Shown one piece after another: positions 1 through 23,400 of a stretch of 64,000 bases of DNA. Source of the DNA: Metaphire vulgaris (taxonomy: Eukaryota > Annelida > Clitellata > Crassiclitellata > Megascolecidae); assembly GCA_018105865.1 (NCBI GenBank), contig CM030848.1, positions 1,145,001 through 1,209,000 on the forward strand. The letters are read 5' to 3'. A program made the position numbers and the translations under genes. Position 1 is the stretch's first letter; each line of letters opens with the position of its first letter. The notes under the pieces were generated by a model. That model was not told the DNA's origin. It was given only the letters and a program-made list of their open reading frames with translations, and made no database searches.

Positions 1-9695
<9,695 letters not shown>

Positions 9696-9712
9696 TGATA
9701 TTTTCGTCCCAA

Positions 9713-10674
9713 GTAAGTTCCTTGATTTTGCAATTATTGTGCCATAGCTTTTAAGTGAGTGTACCGGTAGCTTCGGTTCCATTCAGTGGGCAAACTGTGC
9801 TGATTTGCATATGTTTTTCTAATGACTTAATGCTCACATCTCATTGGCTTATCATAAAATTAACATTGAATCTGTAGTCAACATATCAACCTCATCCCTC
9901 CAAAGTGTCCCAACATAAAAATGCTACACTATGACTATGCTATGTCATGTCTATGGCAGTGACTCCAGCATAACATCGGTCACAAGCTTCTTGCAGATTT
10001 ACTGACTGTGATTAATTATTCCAAGCTTTTCAAGATTATTGGTCAATTGCTGGAACATATTGGAAACTTGTATTAATATAATTAATATTGCAAGGCATTT
10101 ATATAGCACCAGAAGCACTTCCACTTTGGTTACTTTGAAATGGAGATAGGTAGGTTTTCAAAAGTTTCAGGGAAAGTGTCATGCATATGCTAGCTTCAAG
10201 CGCACTAGAGGATCTGACTGACTGATGCAAAGCCTCAGCACTGAAATATTGAAGTGTGTGGTTGTTAAACATGAAGAAAACCTGAGCAATATGCTTGATC
10301 GCAGTTGCTAAATCTGGAGACGGTTTTCTTGCAGTAACGCTGCTGTTATTGTAACTGTTGTTATATGAAATGGACGTGGACAGACATTGTAGGTGGGAGA
10401 TCTGCTGAATACTCTTCTAAGGCAGTTTCCTCAGTTGATGGGAGCTGTAAACATTAAGAGATTAAACAAGCTGACATAGTTGTCCTCTCTGAATAGATTC
10501 ATGTCCTGACAGGTTTTCAATCCTCGGTCAGATGCATTGAGGCGTGTGACTGTTGTTTACTATTGATTTAGGTTTGTTGTACTCATTCAGTAGTAGTAGT
10601 GGTTGTAGTAGTAGTCGCCATATTAGTCATTGTAGTAGTAGTTGTTGTATTTATATTGCACATATATAATTTAA

Positions 10675-10749
<75 letters not shown>

Positions 10750-13570
10750 AACTGTTATGATAATGGTGATATCATGATGGTGATAGAATGTAAATACTTT
10801 TATTGTATTACACATATGGTGGGTGCTGTTATTAACTCTAATAGGAACCAAATAAAGAGTTATTGAGTTGAGAAAATGTTTTATTGAGTTGGGAAAATGT
10901 TTGTTTGAGACAATCCAGTCTCACAGCAAGTGTTTTTTTCTAGCATTCAGGAACCTTTTTCTCCAGAATTTTGTGTTTTTTTAATATTTAAATTAATTTT
11001 AACAAATTCTGTGACTTTTCAAGTCTTGATCAACTTTACATCAATGGGCTGAGATCTGCATCTTAATTGATGCTTAAACCACAGTGAGCTATAATAATAA
11101 TAACAGATCTGTATACAGTGTATCTGTAGTGCAGCTGTAATAATAAATACGATGAATAAAACAAATTGGACATAAAGATGAGTTCTGGTATCCATTTTAA
11201 AGTCTGGTGTATGTGCATATTCGTGTGATTAGCTTTAAAAAATCATTAAAACCAGTGGTAAGAAAATAAGTGCTCATTTATTTTTGAGTGTTTTATTATC
11301 ATCTTGTAAGGTATGTACCAATACTTTTGTTATTTTTAGACATGTTTGCAACACATCACATTCCTACTTTGATGTTTGGAAGCCAATTTGAAAAGTATGA
11401 ATTGCTGCCTTTTTCAAATTTGTTTCACCACTCAACGTCGTAAACAGATCATCAATTCGGAAATATCTTTTCGTGCGATGTGGAATAGATGAAGTTTCTA
11501 CAGAGATGACAAAATCTGAAATTTCTGATTGACAGAATTCTTCTCATAACTTATAAAGCAACATCATTATTACCATTGCTAGATATCATCGTATTTTCCC
11601 TCAAAATGAGACTTGGCATTGGCTTTTCGGGTTTTCTTTATCGTGGCAAATTTCTCTGGTAAAAGTTTTTGCTGCATATTTTGTAAATGACCTATGTTAG
11701 ACACCTGTTTGCCCCAGACAGGGTGACAGTATAAGGCCAATATTTACATAATTTCACTATGTGAGATCACACCTTTGACCAAGAGCAATGATATCACTGC
11801 AAATTATTATCGTGTGCTTATGATAATATCAGTGAATATTGGAAAGAATTGCACAGCATTAATATTTTAATCTACTTTTGCTTTTTGCTTCTAAATTTAG
11901 CAAAATACATATGTTTGTTGTCAAGTGTATATTGCATATATAGCTTTTCATTGTTTGGTTTGTTGTAATGGAACTTGATTGAACATTATCATGATTTAGT
12001 TTCATGTGTTTAATATTGCCACCCTTAATACTCGTCAACTCCTGTCCTAATGTCAATAATTAAGTGCAGCGCATTCAGTGCACTGAATTGAGTTCTCTGT
12101 ACAGATTGCCTTAATTTTTAGATGTAAATCTCTATTGTTCTAATCAACCGGTGTGATAATTGTAGAAACTACTAGACGCTAAGCAGCTTCTGGTGTTACG
12201 ATTTTAGGTTTGCGGTTTCAGTTTGATGGTGTATATATATGTGTGTGTGTGTGTGTGTATGCAGTATACATACAGTAGTGACATATATGTGTATATGGCA
12301 TGATGCATTGATGCTAACCTAATTACAAGTGTTTTAACATTTGAGCTAATATAAGTGTCTGTGTATTGTGTATGTTGTATTTATTTACGCCTAAATACCT
12401 GTGGCTTTGATAGATGCAGACTCAGTTTTCATTTGCTTTTGTTAGATGCTTCTGCTATGAAATGCATGCTTTTGCTTTATTGTCTGATGTTGCAATCACA
12501 GATGTTTTCTCCATCCTGTTATTATGAATATGGTGCATTTGTGAAAATAACAGTTTATAATAGTGCTATTAGTGCTTCAGTTATAAATGCTGCATAAATG
12601 GAAACAACTGTATGCAAGTGAGTAGTTATGAGCATGATTTAAAAGCAGCAGCATTGCTGTGAAATGACATTATGTTGCAATTACATATTTATATGAGCTT
12701 TTAAGTGACAAAGGGCATGTTAATGAATTACGCTAATCAAATTTTTACTAACTGCTCCAAATTTGGTGCAACTTTAAACTTGTTATTTTCTGATAATTCT
12801 CAGTATGTTTTTGTAATTAAATTCTTGTTTTACTAATGTTTATATTAACGTTGCAAGAAGTATAAATTTAGTGTTACCCTAACGTTGCTTACAGTGATAT
12901 TTGCTTTCAGTCTCTGGTGCCTTTTCTATTCAAGCCCTAATAGTTTCACTTTTCCAACCCTTGATGTTTTTGGTCTTTCTGTTTTTCAGCATTTATCCCC
13001 ACAATTGCTGTTAAACCCTTGACAAGTTTAATCCGTTTTCACCCCTGATGTTTTACCATCTGTTTCTTCCAACAATCATGTGCTCAAGTTCTCTTTTCTT
13101 CTTGCCTGTTTTCAGGATTTATTCATTGATTTTTCTACTGTCCAGATGGCTGTCAATTTTCTATTAGTCCATATCTATTAGTCAAATAAAAGAATGCTGC
13201 ATAACAGTGTATCAACCATTCATTGGGTTCTGTGTATGCTATGAAGGAATCTGATTTCCTCTTCAGATTACATGTCTATAGTGAGGCTTTTTAGGTTGCA
13301 TTTTCCTATAATTTGTGAATTTCACCTGAGTATTCATGCTTTCTTTGTAATTAACATAAATTTTGTCACGGTAATCATGATTATCCCTATATGCAACCAT
13401 AATGCTAAGCCTAAGAGCATAATATTTTCTACTCCTAATTTCTAAGGCTGAATATTGAGGTCAAAGAATCTATGAATACTTGTGATACTTTGCAGTTAGA
13501 CAGCTGCTGTCATGCTTGCCCTTCAACAAAAGAACCAGGCCCAATCAACTCCTCGGTGTGGCCGCCACTG
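9713..13570. other. Intergenic region
   Basis: No coding sequence found. Contains a (GAT)n tract at 10674-10749, a short (GT)n at 12238-12258 and an AATAAA near 10851 that could be a polyadenylation signal; otherwise AT-rich DNA without recognisable structure. Confidence 0.6.
10674..10749. repeat. (GAT)n microsatellite
   Basis: About 25 uninterrupted GAT units. Confidence 0.97.
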
Positions 13571-13578
13571 CCCATGGC

Positions 13579-13735
13579 CAGTGGCGGCTCCACCGGGGGA
13601 GGGGGCCCGTGCCCCCTATTGAGTGCCTGGCCCCCAGTTGGGACCCTATACTTAATGCTACATACATTAAACAACAAATGGTTGCCCCCGTGATTAGAAG
13701 TTGCCACCCCAACGGCCCCTCTAGAGCCGCCACTG
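13579..13735. mobile_element. Miniature hAT-like element
   Basis: 157 bp. Starts CAGTGGCGGCTCCA, ends GAGCCGCCACTG. Flanks CCCATGGC (13571-13578) and TCCATGGC (13736-13743) form an 8-bp duplication with one mismatch. It lies in further GC-rich repeat sequence up to about 13975 that carries two inverse copies of the GACGACC...TCGTC-type motif (13792-13815, 13877-13900). Confidence 0.75.
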
Positions 13736-14575
13736 TCCATGGCTCCTGGAAAAAATGCCGCCCCACCGGCCCCAACCTGCTCCTATTACAACTGACAAGC
13801 AAAAAGAAAAGGTCGCGGCCGAATTTGCCGCCCCTTCTAAATTTTGCCGCCCCTTCGCTAAAACTCTCCCGACAACCTGACAAGCAAAAAAAGGTAATCG
13901 CCGCTCAATTTGCCGCCCATTCGTGTGTGCCGCCCATGGCTCGAGCCATAGTAGCCATTGGCACGCTACGCTACTGAATGTAGGGACTGTCTGGCTGGGG
14001 ATATAGGCCTATGTTCAAATCTGGGAGTTTTGAAAATGACTAACAGGAATTTTGTAGGCCTATACTCTCTGGAGTTTTTGAATATTTGAATTTACGATGC
14101 CAAAAAGCAGGGAATTTCAATAATCTATGCAGTTAGATACCAATGCATTGGCTAACTGAATTAGAACCGCCTTGGGGGGATGTCTGATGCGATAAATTTC
14201 TGGAATGTTAGGGTTGTAGTGAGAAATTTTGCAGGCTGAATAGTGAATTTATGTAGCGAGAGGGAAGAATCAAATGACACACCAAGTGGGGCCTGCGGCC
14301 GCGGGGGGCCCCGCCAGCCTCGGATATTTAAGGGTTTTCATTTTTCTTATGCTTAAGTTATTTCAAGTAAGTTATTGCGAAGAAAAGTTTAATTTAGGAT
14401 TGCTGTGAGCCTGTGGCACAATCACTGTGTTTCTGTGTTTGTGTGTAGCCTACACCTGTAAAAGACCGGTTATAATCGTAATAATTTCTCCAGCATTTAC
14501 ATGAATAACGAATTTCGTGTGCAAGAAGTTCCTGGAATAAAAAAGTTTGAGAACCTTTGCATTAGTAGTTTAATA

Positions 14576-15043
14576 CAGAGACGGGCCGAGGGGCAGTACG
14601 GTTTAATCTAGACTCCTGGACTCCGGGGGGAACTGACAAAGCCGGGGGAATTCTGCTAGGGCCAATGTTAGTCCATGTAGTATTCCTAAATTTCCGGGGT
14701 AATTTGAAATTTCCGGGGGGAAAAGGGCAATTTTCCCCTCCGGAAACGGCCTAGATTATAAACACTGCGAGGGGGCAGTGGGGTACATATGTCCCCGGGC
14801 GTCGAGGTGAGGGGGCGCCAAATTGGAGCATTTGGGTAATTGAAATGCACAATAAAGAAGAAACACGTGTGAATTGTGATGACCTCTGTTTTTGCTCGTC
14901 AGCACTATATGAAGAGGGGCGGGCGCCGTAAGAGCTGAGGAGCGCCGAAAACGATGTGACGACCTTTTTTGCTCGTCAGCAATGTTAGGGGCGCCAAAAG
15001 TACACTTTGTTCCCGGGCGCCAAACACCCTAGATCCGCCTCTG
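14576..15043. mobile_element. hAT-like element carrying the pyrimidine hairpin motif
   Basis: Starts CAGAGACGGGCCGAGGG, ends CCCTAGATCCGCCTCTG. Flanked by GTTTAATA (14568-14575) and GTTTAGTA (15044-15051), one mismatch. Internal sequence has two motif copies ending GCTCGTCAGC (14878-14902, 14957-14980) and is clearly related to the element at 37069-37333 (GGGGGCGCCAAA, ACTATATGAAGAGGGGCG). Confidence 0.8.
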
Positions 15044-15487
15044 GTTTAGTATATACTGTAAAACTCGTCCGCCAGAAGTTTGAATTTAGGCCTAATGCTG
15101 AAAGATCATAAGCATTCTAGCTCAACAGTCAACATATCTTGCTCGCAGTTTTACATGTCAATCACTTGCAATGACTTAGATATGAGAGCTTTTTGTTGTA
15201 AACAAATGAACCAAGTCTTTCAAAACATTTACATGTATTGATGGAATGAACTGGATGAGGGGATAGTAATGGCTACAACTGTAAACGAGTTCAAAATAAA
15301 CCTCAGTAGTTTAGGGTATTAGATTGAGCGGAAACAACAGTGGTTCTCACACAGGGCAGTCCCTACTGAACCACTTTAAACCTTGTTTATATTATATTAT
15401 TATTAATATTATTACGTTTAAGAACAGAACACAAAGCAACCATAATAGAAAGACGCACTCATTGGGACCTGTGACCTCCGCGCAATG

Positions 15488-15499
15488 CGCGCATGCGCA
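15488..15499. promoter_or_regulatory. NRF1-type palindromic site, candidate GOLGA5 promoter
   Basis: CGCGCATGCGCA matches the NRF1 consensus YGCGCAYGCGCR. It sits in a locally CpG-rich patch (15475-15660) about 1.4 kb before the GOLGA5 start codon. A 5'UTR intron ending at TTGAAG (about 16873) would connect them; no transcript evidence is available here. Confidence 0.35.
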
Positions 15500-15702
15500 T
15501 TCGAAGCAAACACGTAGGAAGGTGAATAAACGAAAACAAATGATTGAATTTCAGTTAATTTTCAGCGTTTAATTAATTTAATGTTTTCGCTTCCTGAGAT
15601 TCACTTCAATCGCGTTAGGTCTTTCTCACAGTCTGTTGCCATTGCGCGTTATGAGATTTATTTGGGCGTTTAGATATAACATTTAATTTAGGCCTATTGT
15701 TG

Positions 15703-15706
15703 TTGC

Positions 15707-15783
<77 letters not shown>
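15703..15783. repeat. (ATT)n microsatellite
   Basis: About 27 TTA units, upstream of GOLGA5. Confidence 0.97.
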
Positions 15784-15785
<2 letters not shown>

Positions 15786-16900
15786 ACTTTGCTCTTTTTA
15801 GCGTCGGTTCTAATGCTCACAATCATTTGACGGTACCCCAACTCCAACCGCAAAATCAGTCAATGGATCAGTCCATTTGATTAACATAAAATAACGCTTC
15901 TGCTAAGTACAGTATTTGGAGAAAAAGACACTGCAGGGAGAATAGAATACTTGGTAGACGGGTTATATCCAGAGGAAACCTTATTACCTTAATCTACCTG
16001 CGAGACCATTTGACTGATTTAGACTGTGGAAAAGCGGTAAAAAGATCACCTAATTAGCAAAGTTCTATGCTTTTACTGTTGTACAGCTTCTGTTTAAAAC
16101 AGCTTATTGTCTGACAAAACACAGCTTTTCCTTGTCATTATTGTGACGTCTCTCTGATCAGTATTATGTATAACTGTGACATGTGAAAGCAACTGAAGTC
16201 AGTCTTACCTTTTTTATTTGTTGAAATTGTTGTTTTGAAATTGTATTTATGTAATACTGGAACATATGTCAGTGAAACAGTGCCCGTCTTTAATACTGAA
16301 CTGCACTTATCATAGCTACTCTCACTTTGCTATAATATATTCATCTCTTCAGCAGAAATAATGAAGTAATGAAGTGGTCTTTTGGTCCATGTGCTATTTG
16401 TTAATCAAAGCATTCCAGAAGTTTTTCAAGGGGGTGTTTATCTGTGAAACAGAATGTGCAATTGTTGTGTCCCTTAAGGAATTGGGCTAAAAGATATTAT
16501 TGTACATATTTCAGTAACCATAGAGCATTATTGCAGTATATTTTAAAAGGTTTTGTCACTTGAGGTTTGTCTCATTTGTAAAGTGAGTATTCTCATTTCT
16601 GTTACTGCCCATTAACTGGTCACATTGTATTTTTTATGCATACAATGCATTAAAGAACTTAATTTTCATATTTGTCCATGCCTTGGTCCATGTCTTCATA
16701 TATGTATTCAGCTGAGAAACAGGCCTAATGTACACAATGCTCAGAAGTACCACATTTTGTTTTAGGTCCTGAAAGTATTCTGATTTTTTTATGGAACAAG
16801 TATATTGAAAAATATTATATTAAATTGTGAATATGTAATGATTTTTATTTGAGATTTTTGTGTCTCATTGAAGGATTTTGTCGTTTACAAGAGAATTAAA

Positions 16901-17401
16901 ATGTCTTGGCTCAACTCTTTGGCAGCCACGACTGAGAACCTTTTGAATAAAGTTGACCAAGCAGCTGGTCATGCTCTGAATAAAGATCCACTCGCTGAAG
17001 ATGCTCTCAGTTTGCAACGACCACCATCACAGAATTTTCAGGAACCTTTCAATTCATATTCACCATTCCTTAGTGCTCAGAATCAAAGAAAAACCTCTGC
17101 TAATAAAGCAGAAGATGCAAAGAAACCAAGAACTTTGGCAGGAAGTTCAGTTGGCCATTTGTCGATGAAGTCTACCGACCATCATGCAACAAATGAGATA
17201 AACTCGGTGTCTATAAGCAGAAATACCACAGGAGCAAAGACGTTGACAGTGAGGAGCTGTTTGAATTTCTTAACAGTGGAAAGGAAACCGAGTCAACAAC
17301 TAAAAAAGACTCGAGGCCGTCGAGCTCCATGTCGAGTCGTTCATCACAGAGCCGTGCAACTCCAGATCATCATCCATCCGGTCATAATTCTGCTATCTCA
17401 G
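16901..17401 (+). CDS. GOLGA5: GOLGA5 exon 1 with apparent frameshift
   Basis: The frame from ATG 16901 gives MSWLNSLAATTENLLNKVDQ and continues plausibly to about 17200. The conserved SEELFEFLNSGKE block and the serine-rich end before the donor lie in another frame, open only from 17197. No intron of credible size fits between them, so one or two bases appear lost or gained between 17197 and 17239. The donor CAG|GTTTCT then leaves phase 1, matching exon 2 only if the second frame is used. Confidence 0.8.
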
Positions 17402-20400
17402 GTTTCTTCTCCCATCAGATAAATTAATTATTTAATTCGATTAGCCATTTATTATTCCTATAATTAGTCAATTTTTGCTGATGTGGTCAGATGAATCTGC
17501 CAATAGGTTTTTGTTTGAAAGTCTAGCAGGAATGATTTTATGCTAATAATCTGGCTATAAATGTATTGTGCCAGGACTGTTTGATCCTTTTAAATTTTCA
17601 GCAGCTGACCACTGAATGTTAGATCATGTGTAATGTGGTGAAGTGCTGTGCATTTTTAACTAAATACCACTTACTTTTATTCTTGTAATTTCTCTCTGTC
17701 CAATGGAACCACTGTGTTTGTGTCTGTGACATAAGCTGTTAGTCCACAGAGTCTTGCTTCATTGCTATTCCTCTGTACAGTGTCATGTCCTCAGAATCAT
17801 CTTCATTCAAGGATGATCACATCTTCAGTGAACTGTGAGATCGACCCAGTTATCCGATGTATTTGCTCAACTGTAGTCATTTGTAATATATTCCACACAG
17901 GGTGTCAGTTGATGTGCTTCTCTGTATAGGTGTCTTATTGTCTTTGTCACTTCTATCTTCTATTTGTTTAAGGGTGTTGTGAGATTCTTTACAAGATGAT
18001 TTGCTCACAGGAAGTGATTGACAATGAATTTATCCCATTTGATTTTAATGCATGATCTGTGATCAGTCATATTGCTTTGCATTTTCTCCATCTCTCCTAT
18101 ATATTTGAACTTGAATGTTTTGCATTAAGGTTGTTAATGGTTAACCAGTCTTAAGAGCAAGGACCGGTCCTTTTAACCTTGACCGGTTAACTGTAATTTC
18201 AATTTGGCCTATAAATTATGCAAACTCAAGCGCCCGATAACATCAAAACGCTTTGATGTAGGCCGCACAGGATGTCGGCATAGGCGTCAGCAACATCAAA
18301 GCGCTTGGATGAAGCCGCGCAGGACACTGTCATAAGCGCTGGCAACATCAAAGCACTTGGATGTAGCTATGCAGGATGCCGGGTCCAGCGCCAGCAACAT
18401 CAAAGCGCTTTGATGTAGGCATGACACCAGGCTGCCACTAACAACCGGTTAACCAGTCTTTTTATGAGCGGTTAACCGGTCCTTTAAAACCAGTGGTTTT
18501 TAACAGCCTTATTTTGCATGACATCAGATATATGTGTTGAGAGCTATTGCAGATTGAAATGTTTGGTAGGATGTACATAATCATTTATAGGAAATTTCAA
18601 GGGTTGCTGTCAATGTGAAAGGTAGACAGGTCATGTAGCTCCTTTATCATTGACACACTTATTACCGGTACTGATGATGTTGTTAGATGTTGTCCTTGGT
18701 TTTTCTGTCTATATTACTGCATTTTCTGTATTTTGCTGATACTCCATTGAGTCCATTTCCATTCCATAACTAGACATGTTGAAAGCAGTGCATATGATAT
18801 AATGGTCAGTAGTGATGGCTTTTGATATGATTTATTATTTTCTTTGTTGTTGTTATGCTTGTGTGCATTGTCATGTTTGTTTCACTTAAACCGTCTATTG
18901 TGTCCCCATTTGTCATAAAATGTGGAAAAGGTTTCTTGCAGCATCAAACAAAGTTCACTTTAATGGAGTCTAGATGCTTAAGGCTCTGTATTCCATGTAC
19001 ATTAATAAGTGGCCTTTTTCAAAATGTTTAGTTTGCAAACAAGGCATTACTGTGTGGTAGTTTCTATAGGATGTTTTTGTTTTGTTTTATGCACATTGAG
19101 TTTCTTCTAATTATGTTGTCAGTAGTGGCTGATGGCGCTGTAAAGAATGACGGTTTGGACATCAACAGTGCTACTGATGAAGCACCACAGCAACAACATA
19201 ATCCATCGTCACTTGAAACGGAAAACCAACTACTGAAAAATGAAATTATTTCACTCAATCATGAAATGGAATCTGCTATAAAACGCATTCAGTCTACACA
19301 GGATGGTTTGTGTTGCCATCTTTCATGACAGGACTTGTCTTATCTGAAGTTCAATTTGCATTTTCATTTCCTTTGTTGTCAATTTATGTAGACTTGTTTG
19401 TTTCACTGGAATTAGATTCTGTTCTTAAATTGTGTCGGTTCAAAGGTTGAGAAAAGGGCTTTTGCTTGTGTAAACATAACAATTGCCAAAGTGTGTTTAT
19501 TTCTTTACTATGGTTTCATAGGTGCATATAATGATTAGAATTAGCTTTTGGAAGTCCATTTAAACCTCTGGTATTTCTTGTCTTTCTTGGTGCCATATTC
19601 CAAAGTCTAAGGACTTATCTTCATAGAGAATTTTTATTTTGTTTTTGCATAGAACTGCAATGTTTTTTTTTTTTTTTTTTTTTTGCCAACTTTTGTTTTG
19701 TTTCAGTAATTTTAAATGATTCACTTCTATAATACAAATTATAGACCAATAAGATGTTATTTAATGTTACTCCAAATCATTTTGCAATGGGCCAGATAAT
19801 TTTTTAATATGCATCAGAGTGAGAGAGGTAGTCTGGTGGACTGTGGGGGACAGCTGCCAAAATGTATTTGCTTTACTTTAGTCTAGATTAGAAGGTCTTG
19901 ACATATCAAAGAAATTTATTAGAAAATCCCATTGAGTGGGTTTGGATGGTATGACATTGCAGGGATTTTAGGAACTGAGATTAGCCAGACTATCACTTTT
20001 ATGAATTGAAGGCTTAGTCTTTGATCATAAATGTAATTCTCTGTTCAGCTGGTAAACAGTGTACAAATTAAAAAAAGTGAGCGTGGTCTTGGTATTGGCT
20101 CCACTTTTTCTATATATCTCTTATATTTTAGTCGATTTATTTTGTGGATTTGATGACTTGGATTGACTTGGTTTATGTGCAGTGTATGTTTCTGACTTTG
20201 TAACCTCAGAGTTGAATCAGATGCAGAGAAAATTGGATCGTCAGGCAGCTCAGTTGTCCAAAAGTGAACAGATTGTTCGTGAACTGCAGTTGCGTGAGTC
20301 TGACATGCAGGAGGCACTGACGGTCAAAGACTCGCAGTTTTCTCTCCTTCGGAAACGATTCGATGAGTCCGAGGAAGAGCTCGTTGCCTTGAAAAAACGA

Positions 20401-23400
20401 ATTACTGAACTGCAGGCTGAACGAGACAAGTGCGAAAAGCCAACTTCTGCTCTGATTATAATTTCTTATCTGGTGTTCTTTGCATTGTTTCATTTAATCA
20501 GAGCAAAATTCATTTAACATGAAATCATTTTGTATTACTGTGGTTCTTAAACTTGTTCAGACCACAGACTGGCAATAACCTTTTCCTGAAGCTGGTGAAC
20601 CACAAGCTTAAATGGTGTGCACAAAATAAATAAACTCAAATCCTAGTCATTTATTTAATGTACTAATGTATTTGCAAAACATGTAGGTAATGATACATTA
20701 TTAAGAATGTGTATTAAGAATTTCATGGTTAGACGACATAAAAAACTGGCATAGAAAATTATCATGGGGAAATGAAAAGATTATTAAGACCGAGACAAAT
20801 TAAAATTTCACCAATTTTCAAGATGGCACACCATGACGATTAGGAATTTCAGAATTTTTATGAAGACACCAGGCAAATTCATATAGAAAATTGAATTAAT
20901 TCAAATCATTTGCCAATTTCACTTAAATTGGTTAAAATTGAAATTTATTTATGATTCCTTCACGAACCACCAATCAGTACTTTGCGGGTCACTGGTCGTC
21001 CATGGACCACCACTTTAAGAACCACTGTTCTATTACATTTTAAATGGTTATTACTTAGACTATAGCTAGTTGATTTAATTTAGGTATTTAGATTACACCT
21101 AAAGGTTTGCTAAATATAAGTCAATAACAATTGTGTAATTAATTATTTATGATAATTTGCATTCTTTGATTAACATTTGCTTTGTTGCTTGGATGTTTTG
21201 TGGTGTTGCCACTGTGATTATATTGATAGCTTGTATTGATGAGCATTGCAACAACTACCTTGGCTGCCCATTGCACCAAAATCCTCTGATGCCATCTTCA
21301 AATCCTGTATTTTGGGAGAAATTATATCTTTTTAAAACTCCAGTAACTCTTGCTTGTTGCAGCTTGACCATGTCTTCTCTAGTCTTGTAGTAGAGGCAGT
21401 TAGCCTATAAGTTTCCAACTCCAATTCATCTTTTTTGACTTCTGCTGTTGGAACTCAGAATTGTTCTGACTCATTGGTCCCCATTTGATTTTAGTGTCAT
21501 ACATTTTAAAATAGAATGTGTGGACAATATTTCTTTGTAGTTCCTTCATCTTCTTATGAGTGAGTTTGCATGTCTGTCTGTCAGTAGTCGGTGGTTAAAC
21601 GTTATTATTTATTTTCCACTTATATTGTTCATTTGGTTATGAATGACGTTGGCTGCTCAGATCTGGCAGTCGAGTCAAACTGCTAGTGCCTCCCCGTCTA
21701 AAACGACCAAGTTCAGGGACAGGTTGATCACACAGGGCAATCCAGAACTGTGGATCTCACTACCAGACTATGTTACTAACCCTGATTCTCTCGGACTTTT
21801 CCTAAGTAATCTTAATTAAGACTTACCTATTCACCATCAGTTATACATAGTATTGTAAAGTGCTCTTGTCTTTGGCCATTTTTACCATGTTTATTGCGCT
21901 ATATAAATTGTCTAGTTAATAATAATAATAATAATTCAACAGGACCTGTGTTTCTGGCGGCATGCCTCGCGACAGTTTATTGTCTGAATTGTATTTTTTT
22001 TCTGACTCAGTGTCTTTCTCCTGTTGTGGGTTATTTCAGCAGAAAATTTTTAACCAGTGTTGAAATTTTCTTCTCTGATTTTTTAAAATGAAAAACTGGT
22101 TTTCTTGGATATTCGGCTTTAATATTTTACCTTTGGTTTTGATGTTGTAGCATATTAAAGGATCATTCGTTGTCAACTGATGTTCAAGGCCATGCCTTGG
22201 ACACACTACAGGACAAGTTGAATGAGGCAGAATCTGCTCTTCGGCATCAACAGGACTTGTATCAAAGGACTCAGGTTATTACTGTCCATTATCCACCAAC
22301 AGTATTGGTATAATATAGTCAGTGCTTTTTTCTGTGGAAATGCACGAGAATGGCATTCCAAAACTTTTTATGCCAAATTCTGGAATTTGATGTAAGCCTT
22401 GTAAGGCCTAATACCAGTATTCTATATGACTTTTCTGGACAGTTTTAATGATATATTACCCCTTTGAGACTATTTCGCTTTCTTCTAAAAGACGTTTATT
22501 GCTTTAAATATCCTGTAAATTATAGCGTTCATTGTCGTCTTCAAGCAAATTCAATTATAATTTCTTACGACAAAACATGTGAAATGAGTTCCCAAATATT
22601 TTTTCATAGAAAAAAGCACTGTATTTAATTATTGTTAAGATGCAACACAGTGGTCCATTGACCCTGGCCTGTGGGCCAAATTTGACCCACAAAAGTGTTT
22701 TTCAAGTGGCCACCAAGATCCCTCTCTCCCATAAAAACCTTTGACTTATGCCTTTGCAGGAAGTGCCACATTCCATGTGCACAGGTTTATTTGAGTGTAA
22801 GCACATGAGTCTTATTGGGCAGTTGAGTGTATGAATGAAGGAGATGGATTGATGGTAATAGATGGGGAGAGGGTGCAGGCAGGCCCGCTGAGAGAAATTC
22901 CGGGTCCCTGTGCAGAATAAAATTTCTTGACGACCTTTTTTTCTTCTTGTTGGTCTCTTTTACGTCTTAAAATTAGCTGATGACTTTTTTTTGCTTATCA
23001 ACCTTTTCACGCCGGGCCCCCTCTACTTTACTGTTATTATTCATGTTATTGTTAATTATTGTCTAATTATACGTATTCATCATGGGCCCGGCCCCCAGAC
23101 CGCCGGGACCCCTCTGCAATTGTCCCCTGCCCCCTCTCGGCAGCCCTGGGTGCAGGGTCAAGTGGCATTTGTATCTGCATGCTTAGGTTCAGTCATATTT
23201 ATGCTATGATAAACTTGTTCTCAACCCACTGAAAAGTGGACTTCTCCATGGAACCCTGTGCCATCCATGTCACTTCAATGATGTGCACACACACACTTAG
23301 ATCTGTATGTATGGCAACTAAAAATGTCAGTGCTATGTTTCAAGCATTTTCTTTGAACAGTTTCATTGCCATACACATGAGCTGCTCATATGCTCTGTGG

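Noticed and set aside
13516..13977. 153-codon ORF as a gene
   Set aside because: It runs across the hAT-like element at 13579-13735 and GC-rich repeat sequence; coding appearance is due to lack of AT-rich stops.
16868..16900. Upstream in-frame ATG for GOLGA5
   Set aside because: It adds MKDFVVYKRIK before the conserved MSWL start and follows a probable splice acceptor (TTGAAG).
22628..22740. Another hAT-like left end (CAGTGGTCCATTGACC)
   Set aside because: No inverted partner or target duplication could be found nearby.
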